Positions 10,244 to 18,366 are shown, counted from the stretch's first letter. The stretch is DNA of 64,000 nucleotides from Flagellimonas taeanensis (GCF_003584105.1 NZ_QXFO01000022.1:7501-71500); one strand, 5' to 3'. Notes: a model not told the origin generated them from the letters alone. Made by a program: numbers and translations.

Positions 10244-10972
10244 TCAAAGCCCAAGAGCGGAAAAAAAATTTGCTTTGTGGCTCTCACCAATCGGTATCCG
10301 TACATCATTGATCACAATCCTGTTCCGTTGTACCGTTTTTATGCGGCTAATATTCACCACAAATGATTTGTGCACTCGTAAAAACTGATTGGCCGGGAGT
10401 TTGTCCAAGATCTCTTTGAAGCTCATCAGGGTAAGAATGGTCTTGTTGGTGCCCACGACATGGATTTTTAGATAATCCTTTAGGCCTTGGATATACTCAA
10501 TGTCGTCCAGATTGACCTTTACACTTTCATATTCCGCTTTTATAAAAATATAATTTGGGGCTGATTTTTGGTTTTCCCCGATGGATGGGAATACATTCTC
10601 TTTTGTCGGTGTGTCCTTATATGCCATCACTTCCTTTACTCTGGATATGGCCTTGATGAACCTGTTGTAGGGGATGGGTTTTACCAAATAATCGACGGCA
10701 TTCAGGTTGAAGCCTTCCACGGCGTATTGGGAGTAGGCGGTGGTAAAGATGAACATTGGGATGTTGTCCAGAGAGGTTATGAAATCAATACCGTTGATCT
10801 GCGGCATTTCAATGTCGCAGAAAATAAGGTCTATCTTTTTTTCCTTGATGACTGAAATGGCTTCCAAAGGATTGGTAAAGGTCCCTTCCAGTTGGATAAA
10901 ATCCATCTTTTGGCAGTAGTCCATCAAAACATCAATGGCAAGGGGCTCGTCGTCAATTATAATACATTTCAT
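10244..10972 (-). CDS. LytTR-family response regulator
   Basis: A 242-residue cytoplasmic transcription regulator. The N-terminal receiver domain (about residues 1-120) has the phospho-acceptor Asp in IFCDIEMPQINGIDF, the Thr in FTTAYSQYAV and the Lys in YLVKPIPYNRF. The C-terminal LytTR DNA-binding domain (about 145-240) includes DIEYIQGLKDYLKIH and FLRVHKSFVVN. The LytS-type kinase gene lies 26 bp upstream in the same operon, so this is the cognate pair. LytTR proteins bind paired direct repeats; the targets are unknown here. Confidence 0.94.
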   Translation of the reverse strand: MKCIIIDDEPLAIDVLMDYCQKMDFIQLEGTFTNPLEAISVIKEKKIDLIFCDIEMPQINGIDFITSLDNIPMFIFTTAYSQYAVEGFNLNAVDYLVKPIPYNRFIKAISRVKEVMAYKDTPTKENVFPSIGENQKSAPNYIFIKAEYESVKVNLDDIEYIQGLKDYLKIHVVGTNKTILTLMSFKEILDKLPANQFLRVHKSFVVNISRIKTVQRNRIVINDVRIPIGESHKANFFSALGL

Positions 10973-10998
10973 ATCTTCTTTGGTTTAATGATCATCGT

Positions 10999-12030
10999 CT
11001 ATAAGCTGTATAAGCTCAAATCTACAATATAGTTTTTCCCATTATCTGTAATGACAAGGTTGTGGGAATCTGGAAATAGGAGTTTCAACCGGTTTTTTAT
11101 GTTCTCCAGGCCAACTCCTGAGCTCTTGTCGTTTTTCTTGTGGGAGCCTATTTTATTCTCTACCCTAAAGGATATGGACTTCTCTTCTATTAAAAAATTG
11201 ACCCCCACATAGGTCTTTCCTTCGTAATCCGTTCCGTACTTAAATGCATTTTCTATAAATGAAATGAAGAGCAATGGCGGAATCTGCTTACCTCTGTCAT
11301 CACCAGAGATCCGTAAGTTCACATTTGCACTGTCCGATAACCGGAGTCTTTGCAATTGCACATAATTTTTGATGTATTCCAGCTCCTTTGCCAAGGGAAC
11401 CATTTCCTTATCGGCTTCATAGAGCATATAGCGCATCAACTCGGATAGGGAGATGATGGCTTCGGATGTTATGTTGGAATTTTTTACTGCCAAGGAATAA
11501 ATGGCGTTCAGGGAGTTGAACAGAAAATGTGGGTTCAACTGAGTTTTTAGGAATTGAAGTTCAGAGGTCACCTTTTCGTTTTCGACCTTCTTTCTAATAT
11601 CCTCATTCCTTTTCCATTCCAGATATACCCGAAGAAAAGCACTCACAAAAAATGGAGCGCTGAGATTCAATATGTTGACAAAAAAAAGTGCGGTGTGTCG
11701 ATTTTCTGGCGGCACAAACCTATCCATTCGGACATTGGGAGATGTCCTAGGCCCAGGATCAAAACCTAGATTAGAGATAAGCCCTGTGGCTACAATCAAT
11801 ATCAGGCAGATTAATATATAGGATACCGTTTTCTTCTTTAGCAAGATCATTGGTACCAGTAAAAAGTAATTGATATAAAAAAACACAATTACAATGACAA
11901 GCCTCAAGGGCAGGTCAGGAGGTATTTGGCGTAGTTGGAAAAAAAAGGGAAAAAGGAAGAGGCCATAGAAAAAGCTCCATAGCAATAAATGGATGACAAA
12001 TACCTGTATGTTCTTGCGGTTTAGGGTCAT
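10999..12030 (-). CDS. LytS-type sensor histidine kinase
   Basis: A 343-residue membrane kinase of the His_kinase/HATPase (PF06580) class. Four hydrophobic segments occupy the first half. The phosphorylated histidine is in LKTQLNPHFLFNSLNAIYSL, and an ATP-binding domain follows with FIENAFKYG and SSGVGLENIKNRL. A longer frame would start at 12147, but it would overlap the DUF4907 gene by 110 bp. The ATG at 12030 starts 7 bp after that gene's stop and gives the natural N-terminus MTLNRKNIQVF, so it is chosen here. It pairs with the LytTR regulator just downstream. Confidence 0.92.
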   Translation of the reverse strand: MTLNRKNIQVFVIHLLLWSFFYGLFLFPFFFQLRQIPPDLPLRLVIVIVFFYINYFLLVPMILLKKKTVSYILICLILIVATGLISNLGFDPGPRTSPNVRMDRFVPPENRHTALFFVNILNLSAPFFVSAFLRVYLEWKRNEDIRKKVENEKVTSELQFLKTQLNPHFLFNSLNAIYSLAVKNSNITSEAIISLSELMRYMLYEADKEMVPLAKELEYIKNYVQLQRLRLSDSANVNLRISGDDRGKQIPPLLFISFIENAFKYGTDYEGKTYVGVNFLIEEKSISFRVENKIGSHKKNDKSSGVGLENIKNRLKLLFPDSHNLVITDNGKNYIVDLSLYSL

Positions 12031-12037
12031 ACGGAAG

Positions 12038-12376
12038 TTATTGTCCCAAAAGTACAATATCCAGTTGGTTGAGTTCCTGTAAAGTAATCTCAGGTGAAAT
12101 TTTCCCTTGTATTTTCCGTATGACACTTTTTGCCACTTTTTCTGCATCTTTTTCGGATTGGAAGGGGGTTTTGCCCTTTATGGCAGGGATGAATTCTTGC
12201 TGGACCAATAATTTGTCATTCATAAAAATCTGGTAGCCATAGCCTTCTTCAAGCTTGATGACCTTAGAATATAGAGGCGGTGTCTGTTCCCTTTTTTTGT
12301 ATTTGAGCAAGAAGAAGACCGATAAGGCGAGTCCTGTCAAAAGACAAACCGTGGTGATTTTTATGGCTTTTCCCAT
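12038..12376 (-). CDS. DUF4907 family protein
   Basis: A 112-residue protein with one N-terminal membrane or signal helix (ITTVCLLTGLALSVFFLL) and a small exported domain with GYGYQIFMNDKLLVQQEFIPA and PFQSEKDAEKVAKSVIRK, which I recognise as the DUF4907 pattern of Bacteroidota. Function is unknown. It sits between the Kelch lipoprotein and the LytS kinase, all on one strand with short gaps. An envelope role tied to the signal sensed by that kinase is a reasonable inference, not a demonstration. Confidence 0.8.
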   Translation of the reverse strand: MGKAIKITTVCLLTGLALSVFFLLKYKKREQTPPLYSKVIKLEEGYGYQIFMNDKLLVQQEFIPAIKGKTPFQSEKDAEKVAKSVIRKIQGKISPEITLQELNQLDIVLLGQ

Positions 12377-12441
12377 AACGGCTTTTTAAAGCAGTGGCTA
12401 AAATGGAAGGTGTTTCTTGTTCCTGTCGTTTTTATGAAGGA

Positions 12442-13437
12442 TCAATCTTCGTCATCGTATTCAACAAACGGGAAAAATTCATCCAAGTCGTCCAAATAAA
12501 GTGATCCTGTTCGGCCAAGGCCCACAAATACCCTGCTGGAGTTTGAAAATGCGATGGCATCCTGTCTGGTGGAACCTTCAAAACTGGTTTTTTGTTCCCA
12601 AGTGTCGGATGAGGGGTCGTACTCCCATACAGTACTGGATGTACCGTTTATTTCGCCACATGCCACATAACCGTACCCATTTAATTCAAATCCCACCGCA
12701 TTGCTTCGGGTAATGGCATAATCATCCTCTTCGTCCAGGTCCAACTTTCTGGTCCAGGTTTCACTGGAGATGTCGAATGCCCAAAAGTCATCCAGATAAG
12801 TGCCATTGGAGGTCCCGGTTCCTAAATACACGGTTCCATTTATCGTAAAAGTTGTGGCCGATCTTCTTTTGTTGCCCCCAAACCCTTCCAGTTCGGTCCA
12901 AGTGTTGGATGAAGGGTCATACTTCCAGAAATCCTTCCTATCGTTCTCGCCATCATACCCTGTTCCGAAATAACCAAAACCATTTCCCCCAAAGGCAATG
13001 GCGCTTCTCCTTTTTGTATCGGGCAAGGAGGCGATCAGGGTCCAGCTATTGCTCGTCGGGTCGTAGGAATAAAAATCATCAAGTTCGTTCACTCCATCAT
13101 AACCGGAACCTATGTAGCCTTTGCCATCCACTTCAAACCCAACTGCCGCATTTCTGGCCACACCGGGAAAATCGGCTTTTTGTGACCAATAATCCCCATC
13201 CATATTATAAGACCAGAATGAATTCAGATAATCATCCCCATCATATCCTGTGCCCATGTATCCAATGTTGTTTATCACAAAACCTGAAACACTGCTACGG
13301 GGGCTCCCGTCAAAAACAGACCTGTTCACCCAGTTGCCCAGTTCCTCATCATCCGAATCATTGGAACATCCTGTCAGTAAAAGGAGTGATAGTATGGTGA
13401 AAAGAATGGGTCTGTGATAATGTGCTGCTTTTTTCAT
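12442..13437 (-). CDS. Kelch-repeat lipoprotein
   Basis: A 331-residue putative lipoprotein. The signal peptide ends in a lipobox (LLLLTGC, cysteine about residue 24) followed by acidic NDSDDEE, which suits export to the outer leaflet. The rest is six or so Kelch beta-propeller blades. The repeated pattern is GYGYFGTGYDG plus D-x-W-x-YDPSSNTWT (for example KDFWKYDPSSNTWTEL). Such propellers bind ligands or partner proteins; no catalytic residues are evident. It is the first gene of the Kelch-DUF4907-LytS-LytTR operon. A TACCTTTG -7 box lies just upstream. Confidence 0.88.
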   Translation of the reverse strand: MKKAAHYHRPILFTILSLLLLTGCSNDSDDEELGNWVNRSVFDGSPRSSVSGFVINNIGYMGTGYDGDDYLNSFWSYNMDGDYWSQKADFPGVARNAAVGFEVDGKGYIGSGYDGVNELDDFYSYDPTSNSWTLIASLPDTKRRSAIAFGGNGFGYFGTGYDGENDRKDFWKYDPSSNTWTELEGFGGNKRRSATTFTINGTVYLGTGTSNGTYLDDFWAFDISSETWTRKLDLDEEDDYAITRSNAVGFELNGYGYVACGEINGTSSTVWEYDPSSDTWEQKTSFEGSTRQDAIAFSNSSRVFVGLGRTGSLYLDDLDEFFPFVEYDDED

Positions 13438-13458
13438 GCCTAACGTTTAAATTTTTTT

Positions 13459-13466
13459 CAAAGGTA
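13459..13466 (-). promoter_or_regulatory. -7 box (TACCTTTG) of the Kelch/DUF4907/LytS/LytTR operon
   Basis: The minus strand reads TACCTTTG, matching TAnnTTTG, 22 bp upstream of the ATG at 13437. No good -33 TTTG is seen. Confidence 0.5.
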
Positions 13467-13661
13467 ATTTTCGGTACTAAGCTCCTATAAGGGAATATAT
13501 GAAGCATGGGTTTTAGTATATGAACAAGGGCAAATCATCTACGAACGTGCAATTTGGGTTTGTAGGTAGATTCCATGTTTTCGTCTTTAAAGAAACTGGA
13601 TTGGTCCATTCGCATTTTTAGACTTTGGGCCATCATATACTTTTGGGAGCAAACAAAGTTT

Positions 13662-14996
13662 ATGGGAAAATATTTAGGACTCTTGTGTCCATTGGTTTTG
13701 ATGTTTGCATCGTGTAGCTCGGAGAACATCAACACATCAGATTTTTTGGCCGGCGAAGCTTTCACCGGTAGCAATATGCGGGTAGTGTTACTGGATACCC
13801 TTACCGTGGAAACTTCGACCATGAAGTTTGATAGTATTGTCAGTAGTGAATCAACCAGGATCCTGGTAGGGAAGTATACCGATTCCATATTTGGAACTGT
13901 GAGGACGTCAAGTTATATGGGGATGGTTCCGGGTAATTTTACCATTGACAGCGAGGCGGAATATGATAGCATTGCCCTCTACCTGAAGTTGGACAAATAC
14001 TATTACAATGACACCCTTCGCACCAACACCATTCACATAAAGCAGTTGTCCAAGACCTTGAAACCGGACGAAGGGAGCTATTTTTATAACACCGCGAAGG
14101 CCGATTATTTTGAAGAAGACCTGGGTTCCATCACGTATGCTCCCAGACCACTGGATGCAGATACCTTGGAAATCAAGATTTCCGATGAACTGGGCTTGGA
14201 TTTCTTTGAGAAGTTCCAGGAGAAATTGATTACCAACACGAATCAGTTCAAGGATTATTTCAAAGGACTGGCCCTTTTACCGGGGGAGGACGACAATGGC
14301 TCCGTCATTGGATTTTCAAAAGAGACCGGGGCAAGTTTCATGCGGCTATACTTCAGTACTTCCGAGGAGAACGAACAGGTGCAGAGTTTTATAGACATCA
14401 ATTTGGACCAATCCTCATCACCAGTTCCCTTTTTCAATCAGGTCATTGCGGAAAACCCCATTGCGCCATTGCAGGGACTGACCGACAAAGAGGTCAACCT
14501 GAGCAGCTCAGACTCCTACAACTTAAGTTTTATACAGTCAGGTGTGGGAATGGCCACCAGGATAAAGTTTCCATACATAAAAACCGTCTATGATATCCGG
14601 GGCCAGGGGACCATTTTGGACGCTGTGCTGAAGTTGAGGCCCGCCATGGGTACTTTTGACGATAACCTTATGCTTAGGGACACCCTTTCTGTCTACTTGG
14701 TGGACCAAAACAATGACCTCACGGGACAACTATTGTACTTGGATGGCGCCACTTCGGTCATGGGCATCCTTAACCGGAACAATGAGGAATTCAACGATAT
14801 CTACTATGAAATTCCCTTGGGCAGCTATATCGAAAAAATATTGTTGGAAGATCGTGAAACCGATGAAGCCCTCATTCTGTTGCCGGATAATTATATTTCA
14901 ACTGTGGACCGATTTGTTTTGCAAGGCATGGACCATTCGGAATACAGTGTTGTTCTAGAACTTACTTATGCAATTTATGACGAAGATGATGAATAG
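13662..14996 (+). CDS. DUF4270 family lipoprotein
   Basis: A 444-residue putative outer-membrane lipoprotein of the DUF4270 family, common in Bacteroidota and of unknown function. The frame is open from 13575, but the internal ATG at 13662 gives a normal lipoprotein signal (MGKYLGLLCPLVLMFASC) directly, so it is preferred. After the lipobox come beta-rich segments such as DSIVSSESTRILVGKYTDSIFG, as expected of the family. Its last 11 bp overlap the start of the following beta-barrel gene, so the two are likely co-translated and may act together at the outer membrane. Confidence 0.85.
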   Translation: MGKYLGLLCPLVLMFASCSSENINTSDFLAGEAFTGSNMRVVLLDTLTVETSTMKFDSIVSSESTRILVGKYTDSIFGTVRTSSYMGMVPGNFTIDSEAEYDSIALYLKLDKYYYNDTLRTNTIHIKQLSKTLKPDEGSYFYNTAKADYFEEDLGSITYAPRPLDADTLEIKISDELGLDFFEKFQEKLITNTNQFKDYFKGLALLPGEDDNGSVIGFSKETGASFMRLYFSTSEENEQVQSFIDINLDQSSSPVPFFNQVIAENPIAPLQGLTDKEVNLSSSDSYNLSFIQSGVGMATRIKFPYIKTVYDIRGQGTILDAVLKLRPAMGTFDDNLMLRDTLSVYLVDQNNDLTGQLLYLDGATSVMGILNRNNEEFNDIYYEIPLGSYIEKILLEDRETDEALILLPDNYISTVDRFVLQGMDHSEYSVVLELTYAIYDEDDE

Positions 14997-16229
14997 ATAC
15001 GTGATCATGGCCTCCATCCTCCTGATTCATATGGGTGCCCGATCACAGTCTGAAGGATTGACGAGTTCCCCTTACTCCCTTTATGGGCTGGGGACTATTA
15101 ACCAGACCAGTATTGGGCAATCCAACGGCTTGGGATATTCGGGTATAGCCCATAGAATGGATACGGGGATAAACAATCTTAACCCGGCCAATTATGCTTT
15201 GGTGCCCCAAAATTCTTTCTTTTATGATATTGGGGTGGTCGGGGAATACAATAACTATAGCAATAGGGGTGATGATGAGTCCAAGACAACGTTCAACTTC
15301 TCCAATATAGCCTTTGCTTTCAGGATAGCCAACAGGCTGGGGGCAGGTATATCGCTCATCCCATATAGTGCGTGGGATATACGCTTTTGGGCTTGGTGTC
15401 CAACATAGAAGGGTCCGATGAGACCTTTGAGAGCAATGTTTCAGGGATTGGTGGGCTAAATGACTTTGGTATTAACCTTGGTTATGGGATAACGGACCAA
15501 TTGCGTTTGGGAGTCAGGGCCTCGGTGCTTTTTGGCAATATTGAGGAGAAAGAGAATTTTGTGATAAGCAATAGCTATTTTGAACTCAATGAAACCACTA
15601 ACTATAGCGCCCTGCGTCTTGGGATGGGCATGCAATATGACATTACGGACAAGATTTCGGTGGGGGGCACCGTTCAGTTACCTGTTACCTTGACTGGAAA
15701 CCTCACACGTTCGGTAAGTAAGACCTTGGACGGGGAGGAGATCATCGTTGAGGACGAAGAAGAGGATGATGTCTCGGACTTTAAGCTTCCAATGGAGCTG
15801 GGGTTTGGCATCAGTGCAAAGATTCTTAAATCCTTTACCTTGAACGCAGACTACAAAAAGAATTTTTGGGACGCCACCGATCAATCCGAGAGTATAGGAA
15901 CGTATGCTGACCAAGATATCTATGCCATTGGGTTGGAGTATGTCAATAAATCCAGGGGGTATAAATATTGGGAGCGCATAAGGTACCGCGCAGGGTTTAA
16001 TTATGACAATGGGTATCTGGCCATCAACAACAATAAGATCGATGGATACAACATTACCATGGGGATTGGACTGCCCACAGGATATACCTCGAATTCTCTC
16101 ATTAATTTGTCATATGCATATGGAAGCAAAGGGCAGATAAACAATATTCTGATCAAGGAAAACTATCACTCCATCACCCTTAATTTGAGTCTCGAAGATC
16201 TTTGGTTTGCAAAACGAAAAATAGATTGA
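14986..16229 (+). pseudogene. outer-membrane beta-barrel protein gene with a one-base frameshift
   Basis: Two frames together encode one protein of about 414 residues. The first part (from ATG 14986, signal MNRYVIMASILLIHMGARSQ) has SPYSLYGLGTINQTSIGQSNG and PANYALVPQNSF, typical of FadL/OmpP1-like barrels that follow DUF4270 genes. It reads into a wrong frame near 15370 and stops at 15408. The second part (15372-16229, other frame) continues with GYTLLGLVSN and barrel strands to the C-terminus. Inserting one G at GCG|TGGG near 15371-15376 would restore PYSAVGYTLLGLVSN. So a single base is missing: either a real inactivating deletion or a sequencing/assembly error. No long homopolymer is present at the site. 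The rest shows no other damage, which suggests the change is recent or artefactual. Confidence 0.85.
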
Positions 16230-16272
16230 TTGCTTTTTTAATTTTTTTCTTTCGGGGATTCAAAAACTATTT

Positions 16273-16280
16273 TATATTTG
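16273..16280 (+). promoter_or_regulatory. -7 box (TATATTTG) of tRNA-Val(TAC)
   Basis: A perfect TAnnTTTG box 23 bp upstream of the mature tRNA 5' end. A TTTC-type -33 candidate lies about 20 bp upstream. Confidence 0.55.
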
Positions 16281-16303
16281 CACTCCAATTCAGGAAAATG
16301 AAT

Positions 16304-16378
16304 GGGCGCTTAGCTCAGCTGGTTCAGAGCACCTCGTTTACACCGAGGGGGTCGGGGGTTCGAACCCCTCAGCGCCCA
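16304..16378 (+). tRNA. tRNA-Val (anticodon TAC)
   Basis: A cloverleaf folds cleanly. The acceptor stem is GGGCGCT/AGCGCCC, the D arm contains AGCTCAGCTGG, the anticodon stem is CCTCG/CGAGG with loop TTTACAC, and the T arm is built on GGTTCGAA. The anticodon TAC reads valine codons. CCA is not encoded. A factor-independent terminator follows. Confidence 0.97.
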
Positions 16379-16394
16379 CATCAATAAAGATAAG

Positions 16395-16422
16395 GCCTCC
16401 GAAAGATTCGGGGGCTTTTTTT
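16395..16422 (+). terminator. rho-independent terminator after tRNA-Val(TAC)
   Basis: The stem GCCTCCGAA/TTCGGGGGC (one T-G wobble) with loop AGA is followed by seven Ts. Confidence 0.85.
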
Positions 16423-16517
16423 ATAGATGCTTTTGGATGAACAAGATGATTGGGGGTAGATGAATTTCTTAGGCTAAGGACCATGACAGTTCCCAACTTT
16501 TTTAGTTGCTTTGCAAT

Positions 16518-16928
16518 ATGATTGCCACAATTTGTAGAAAGGCCCATTTTAATGCAGCGCATAGGCTCCATAATCCCAAATGGAGCAAGGAAAAGAACAT
16601 CGAAGTTTTTGGTAAGTGCAATAGCCCGAGCTATCATGGCCATAACTTTGATCTTGAAGTGCGGATCAAGGGGGAGGTAGATCCAGATACAGGTTTTGTG
16701 ATGGATCTTGCGGTATTGGGGAGTTTGATAAAAGATGAGGTGGAGGAGCGGTTCGACCATAAAAACCTCAACGAGGATTGCCCGGAGTTCCAAGACCTGT
16801 TGCCCACCACGGAACATTTTGTGAAGGTCATCTATGATATTTTGAAGCCCAAGCTGAAAAAGGACCAGTTGTTGCAAATTATTCTGCACGAAACACAAAA
16901 GAATTCGGCAGAGTATGGAGATTGGTAA
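16518..16928 (+). CDS. queD: 6-carboxytetrahydropterin synthase (QueD family)
   Basis: A 136-residue T-fold enzyme of the QueD/PTPS family. It converts 7,8-dihydroneopterin triphosphate to 6-carboxy-tetrahydropterin in queuosine/7-deazaguanine biosynthesis. The zinc ligands are visible as HFNAAHRL (first His) and SYHGHNF (two His), and the catalytic Cys is in FGKCNSPSYHGHN. It also has DHKNLN and TTEHFVKVIY, the usual C-terminal blocks. The frame is open from a TTG at 16506, but ATG 16518 gives the normal MIATICRKAHFNAAHRL. It lies between two tRNA-Val genes. Queuosine does not modify valine tRNAs, so this arrangement is probably coincidental. Confidence 0.93.
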   Translation: MIATICRKAHFNAAHRLHNPKWSKEKNIEVFGKCNSPSYHGHNFDLEVRIKGEVDPDTGFVMDLAVLGSLIKDEVEERFDHKNLNEDCPEFQDLLPTTEHFVKVIYDILKPKLKKDQLLQIILHETQKNSAEYGDW

Positions 16929-16958
16929 CTTTTTTCCGATATTGCACCGCTTTTTAAT

Positions 16959-17033
16959 GGGATATTAGCTCAGTTGGTTTAGAGCGCTGCCTTGACAGGG
17001 CAGAGGTCACTGGTTCGAATCCAGTATATCCCA
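16959..17033 (+). tRNA. tRNA-Val (anticodon GAC)
   Basis: The acceptor stem is GGGATAT/ATATCCC, the D arm has TAGCTCAGTTGG, the anticodon stem is CTGCC/GGCAG with loop TTGACAG (anticodon GAC), and the T arm GGTTCGAAT is intact. It is a second, different valine isoacceptor and marks the left edge of the AT-rich retron segment. Confidence 0.97.
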
Positions 17034-17039
17034 CTTTTT

Positions 17040-17201
17040 CTACTCATATTTAGCTACCTTTTTTCTTAATTTTTGGTTACTGTGCTCCAAGCGCTCGTTT
17101 TGGTGCCGTAATCGGGCCAATGCCTTTTGTATAGCTTGTAGGCTCTCTTGTTGTAGGCCGATGATTTGTTCCAGGTCGGATTTGGTGAAGGTTTTACTCA
17201 T
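17040..17201 (-). CDS. 53-aa coiled-coil protein of unknown function
   Basis: A short ORF running from ATG 17201 to TAG 17040. The product is highly helical and polar: it starts MSKTFTKSDLEQIIGLQQES, continues with heptad-like LQAIQKALARLRHQNERLEH, and ends KKVAKYE. It looks like a small coiled coil. It begins facing the XRE gene (divergent) and ends just after tRNA-Val(GAC). The codons look like normal protein coding with no rare stops, but length and lack of homology knowledge keep the call modest. I do not recognise it. Confidence 0.5.
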   Translation of the reverse strand: MSKTFTKSDLEQIIGLQQESLQAIQKALARLRHQNERLEHSNQKLRKKVAKYE

Positions 17202-17362
17202 AGTGAACGTTTATATTCAAAAAATACTTTAAAATGCTAAAATGAATCTTTAAAAGCAGCATAAAGATATTTATAATATTTCAATGAATATAATAAAGCA
17301 TAAAATTAAGCGAATTTCATGTGGGTTCAAGTGGCTATTTTTGAGATGAAACACCTTCCCAT

Positions 17363-17569
17363 ATGGAAAAAGAAGTATTCAATCGTATTAAAGCAGTTTT
17401 GGCCGAAAAAGGAAAAACCAATAATTGGTTGGCGGATGAATTGAATATGAACCGAACTACAATTTCAAAATGGTGCCGGAATGATATGCAGCCAAGGGTT
17501 GAAACATTGTTTCAGATTGCCAATGCTTTGGATGTGGATGTACGGGAGCTTTTGGTCTCGACCAAATAA
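17363..17569 (+). CDS. XRE-family HTH regulator (68 aa)
   Basis: A single-domain Cro/C1-type DNA-binding protein of 68 residues. The HTH covers most of it: NWLADELNMNRTTISKWCRN contains the recognition helix, followed by QPRVETLFQIANALDVDVREL. It has no extra domain. It sits between tRNA-Val and the retron promoter on the same strand, about 200 bp upstream of that promoter. It could regulate the retron transcript or be an unrelated regulator at the edge of the accessory segment. There is no toxin-like neighbour in the same operon; a small hairpin (TCTTAT/ATAAGA) follows the stop. Confidence 0.85.
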   Translation: MEKEVFNRIKAVLAEKGKTNNWLADELNMNRTTISKWCRNDMQPRVETLFQIANALDVDVRELLVSTK

Positions 17570-17773
17570 CGATCTTATCTAATAAGAGATGATCAAATAC
17601 ATCGATTTTATGTCATTTTGGGGGTATATAGATGTATTTTTATTTATATAAACAAGTTACCAGCAAGCTAAAAAAACTACCTTAATACACCTGATATTCA
17701 GCATATTAACTATATTTTAACGCTCAAAATAAAAATAATTACGTTTTTTATTAACTATCTGCTATATTTTATA
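17570..17773. other. AT-rich non-coding stretch before the retron promoter
   Basis: Very AT-rich sequence with no ORF. A weak hairpin (TCTTATctaATAAGA) follows the XRE stop and may act as a terminator. The remainder is promoter-proximal DNA for the retron transcript. Confidence 0.5.
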
Positions 17774-17781
17774 TATATTTG
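17774..17781 (+). promoter_or_regulatory. -7 box (TATATTTG) of the retron transcript
   Basis: A perfect TAnnTTTG element. A T-run (GTTTTTTATT, 17743-17752) is a possible -33 region. It predicts a start near 17788, leaving about 290 nt of untranslated RNA before the first ORF of the retron operon, which is room for an msr-msd RNA. Confidence 0.6.
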
Positions 17782-17787
17782 CATTAA

Positions 17788-18075
17788 TAAATAGTTCTTT
17801 GAAAAGATGTTTCGAAGTCGAATTGCTAAATGGAGTTCACTTGATAGCCTGAAAAGGCAACCCAATTGGGTATTTTAACGGCACACAGACCTCGCCCTAT
17901 ATATCAACGATACATTAGGAGAGATTTCATGCAGTTATCATTGCTTTTCATTTTATGAGGAGCAGGGAATTTTAAGTGAGTGTAAGAGAACATTGTTTAC
18001 ACATTTAGTAACAGGCAAGATTTAGGCGAAGGAGCAGGGCCAACAATAGTGTTGACCTGTAACTAAATATTTTTT
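17788..18075 (+). ncRNA. candidate retron msr-msd non-coding RNA
   Basis: About 290 nt between a clear -7 box and the 72-aa ORF, without a credible ORF but rich in stems. I see CTTTGAAA/TTTCGAAG (17797-17817, one G-T wobble), GCCT-GAAA-AGGC (17847-17858) and ACCC-AATT-GGGT (17860-17871). Further on are GTGTAA/TTACAC (17980-18002) and a 14-bp stem with one mismatch, CATTTAGTAACAGG (18002-18015) with CCTGTAACTAAATA (18056-18069), enclosing CAACA-ATAG-TGTTG. Two 9-bp copies of GGAGCAGGG occur (17959 and 18031). A possible terminal a1/a2 pairing joins 17786-17796 and 18061-18071 (9/11). Retron RTs need such an RNA nearby, and it often precedes the accessory gene. The exact ends and the branching G cannot be set by eye. 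Confidence 0.5.
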
Positions 18076-18079
18076 TATT

Positions 18080-18298
18080 ATGTCTAGATTAAAACAAAAT
18101 CGAAACATTGATAGCTTAATACAAAGTATTGAGACTATTAGAAAGAGCCAGTGTTCTCTTTCGGAGGAAGACTTAAACGTCTTAAATGAAGCATTTGAAA
18201 TTTTAACAGTGCTTAAAAGAAAAAAGGGTAGAACTAATGAGCAAGTCCTTACGGAAATTGTGAAAGTAGTTGAATTATTATCTAAATTTTTCCTTTAA
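18080..18298 (+). CDS. 72-aa retron-associated protein of unknown function
   Basis: A small, probably all-helical protein: MSRLKQNRNIDSLIQSIETI, a middle CSLSEEDLNVLNEAFEILTV, and an amphipathic tail ending VVELLSKFFL. It has no recognisable catalytic motif, no signal peptide, and one Cys. It starts right after the structured leader, with an A/T-only region before the ATG as is usual for strong initiation in Bacteroidota. The XRE gene follows after 68 bp and then the RT. Retron systems carry an effector kept silent by RT-msDNA; here only this protein and the XRE protein can be that effector. The assignment is inference from position. Confidence 0.75.
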   Translation: MSRLKQNRNIDSLIQSIETIRKSQCSLSEEDLNVLNEAFEILTVLKRKKGRTNEQVLTEIVKVVELLSKFFL

Positions 18299-18366
18299 AC
18301 TGAAAGTTATGAAAGTACAATGTAAATTAACAATCCGAACACTCCTTAATTTTTTACAATAAAGAA

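Noticed and set aside
12031..12147. N-terminal extension of the LytS kinase (39 residues)
   Set aside because: It overlaps the DUF4907 gene almost entirely and has no family support; the ATG at 12030 is well placed.
16304..17033. Functional link between queD and the two valine tRNAs
   Set aside because: Queuosine modifies GUN anticodons, not TAC or GAC; adjacency is most likely chance.
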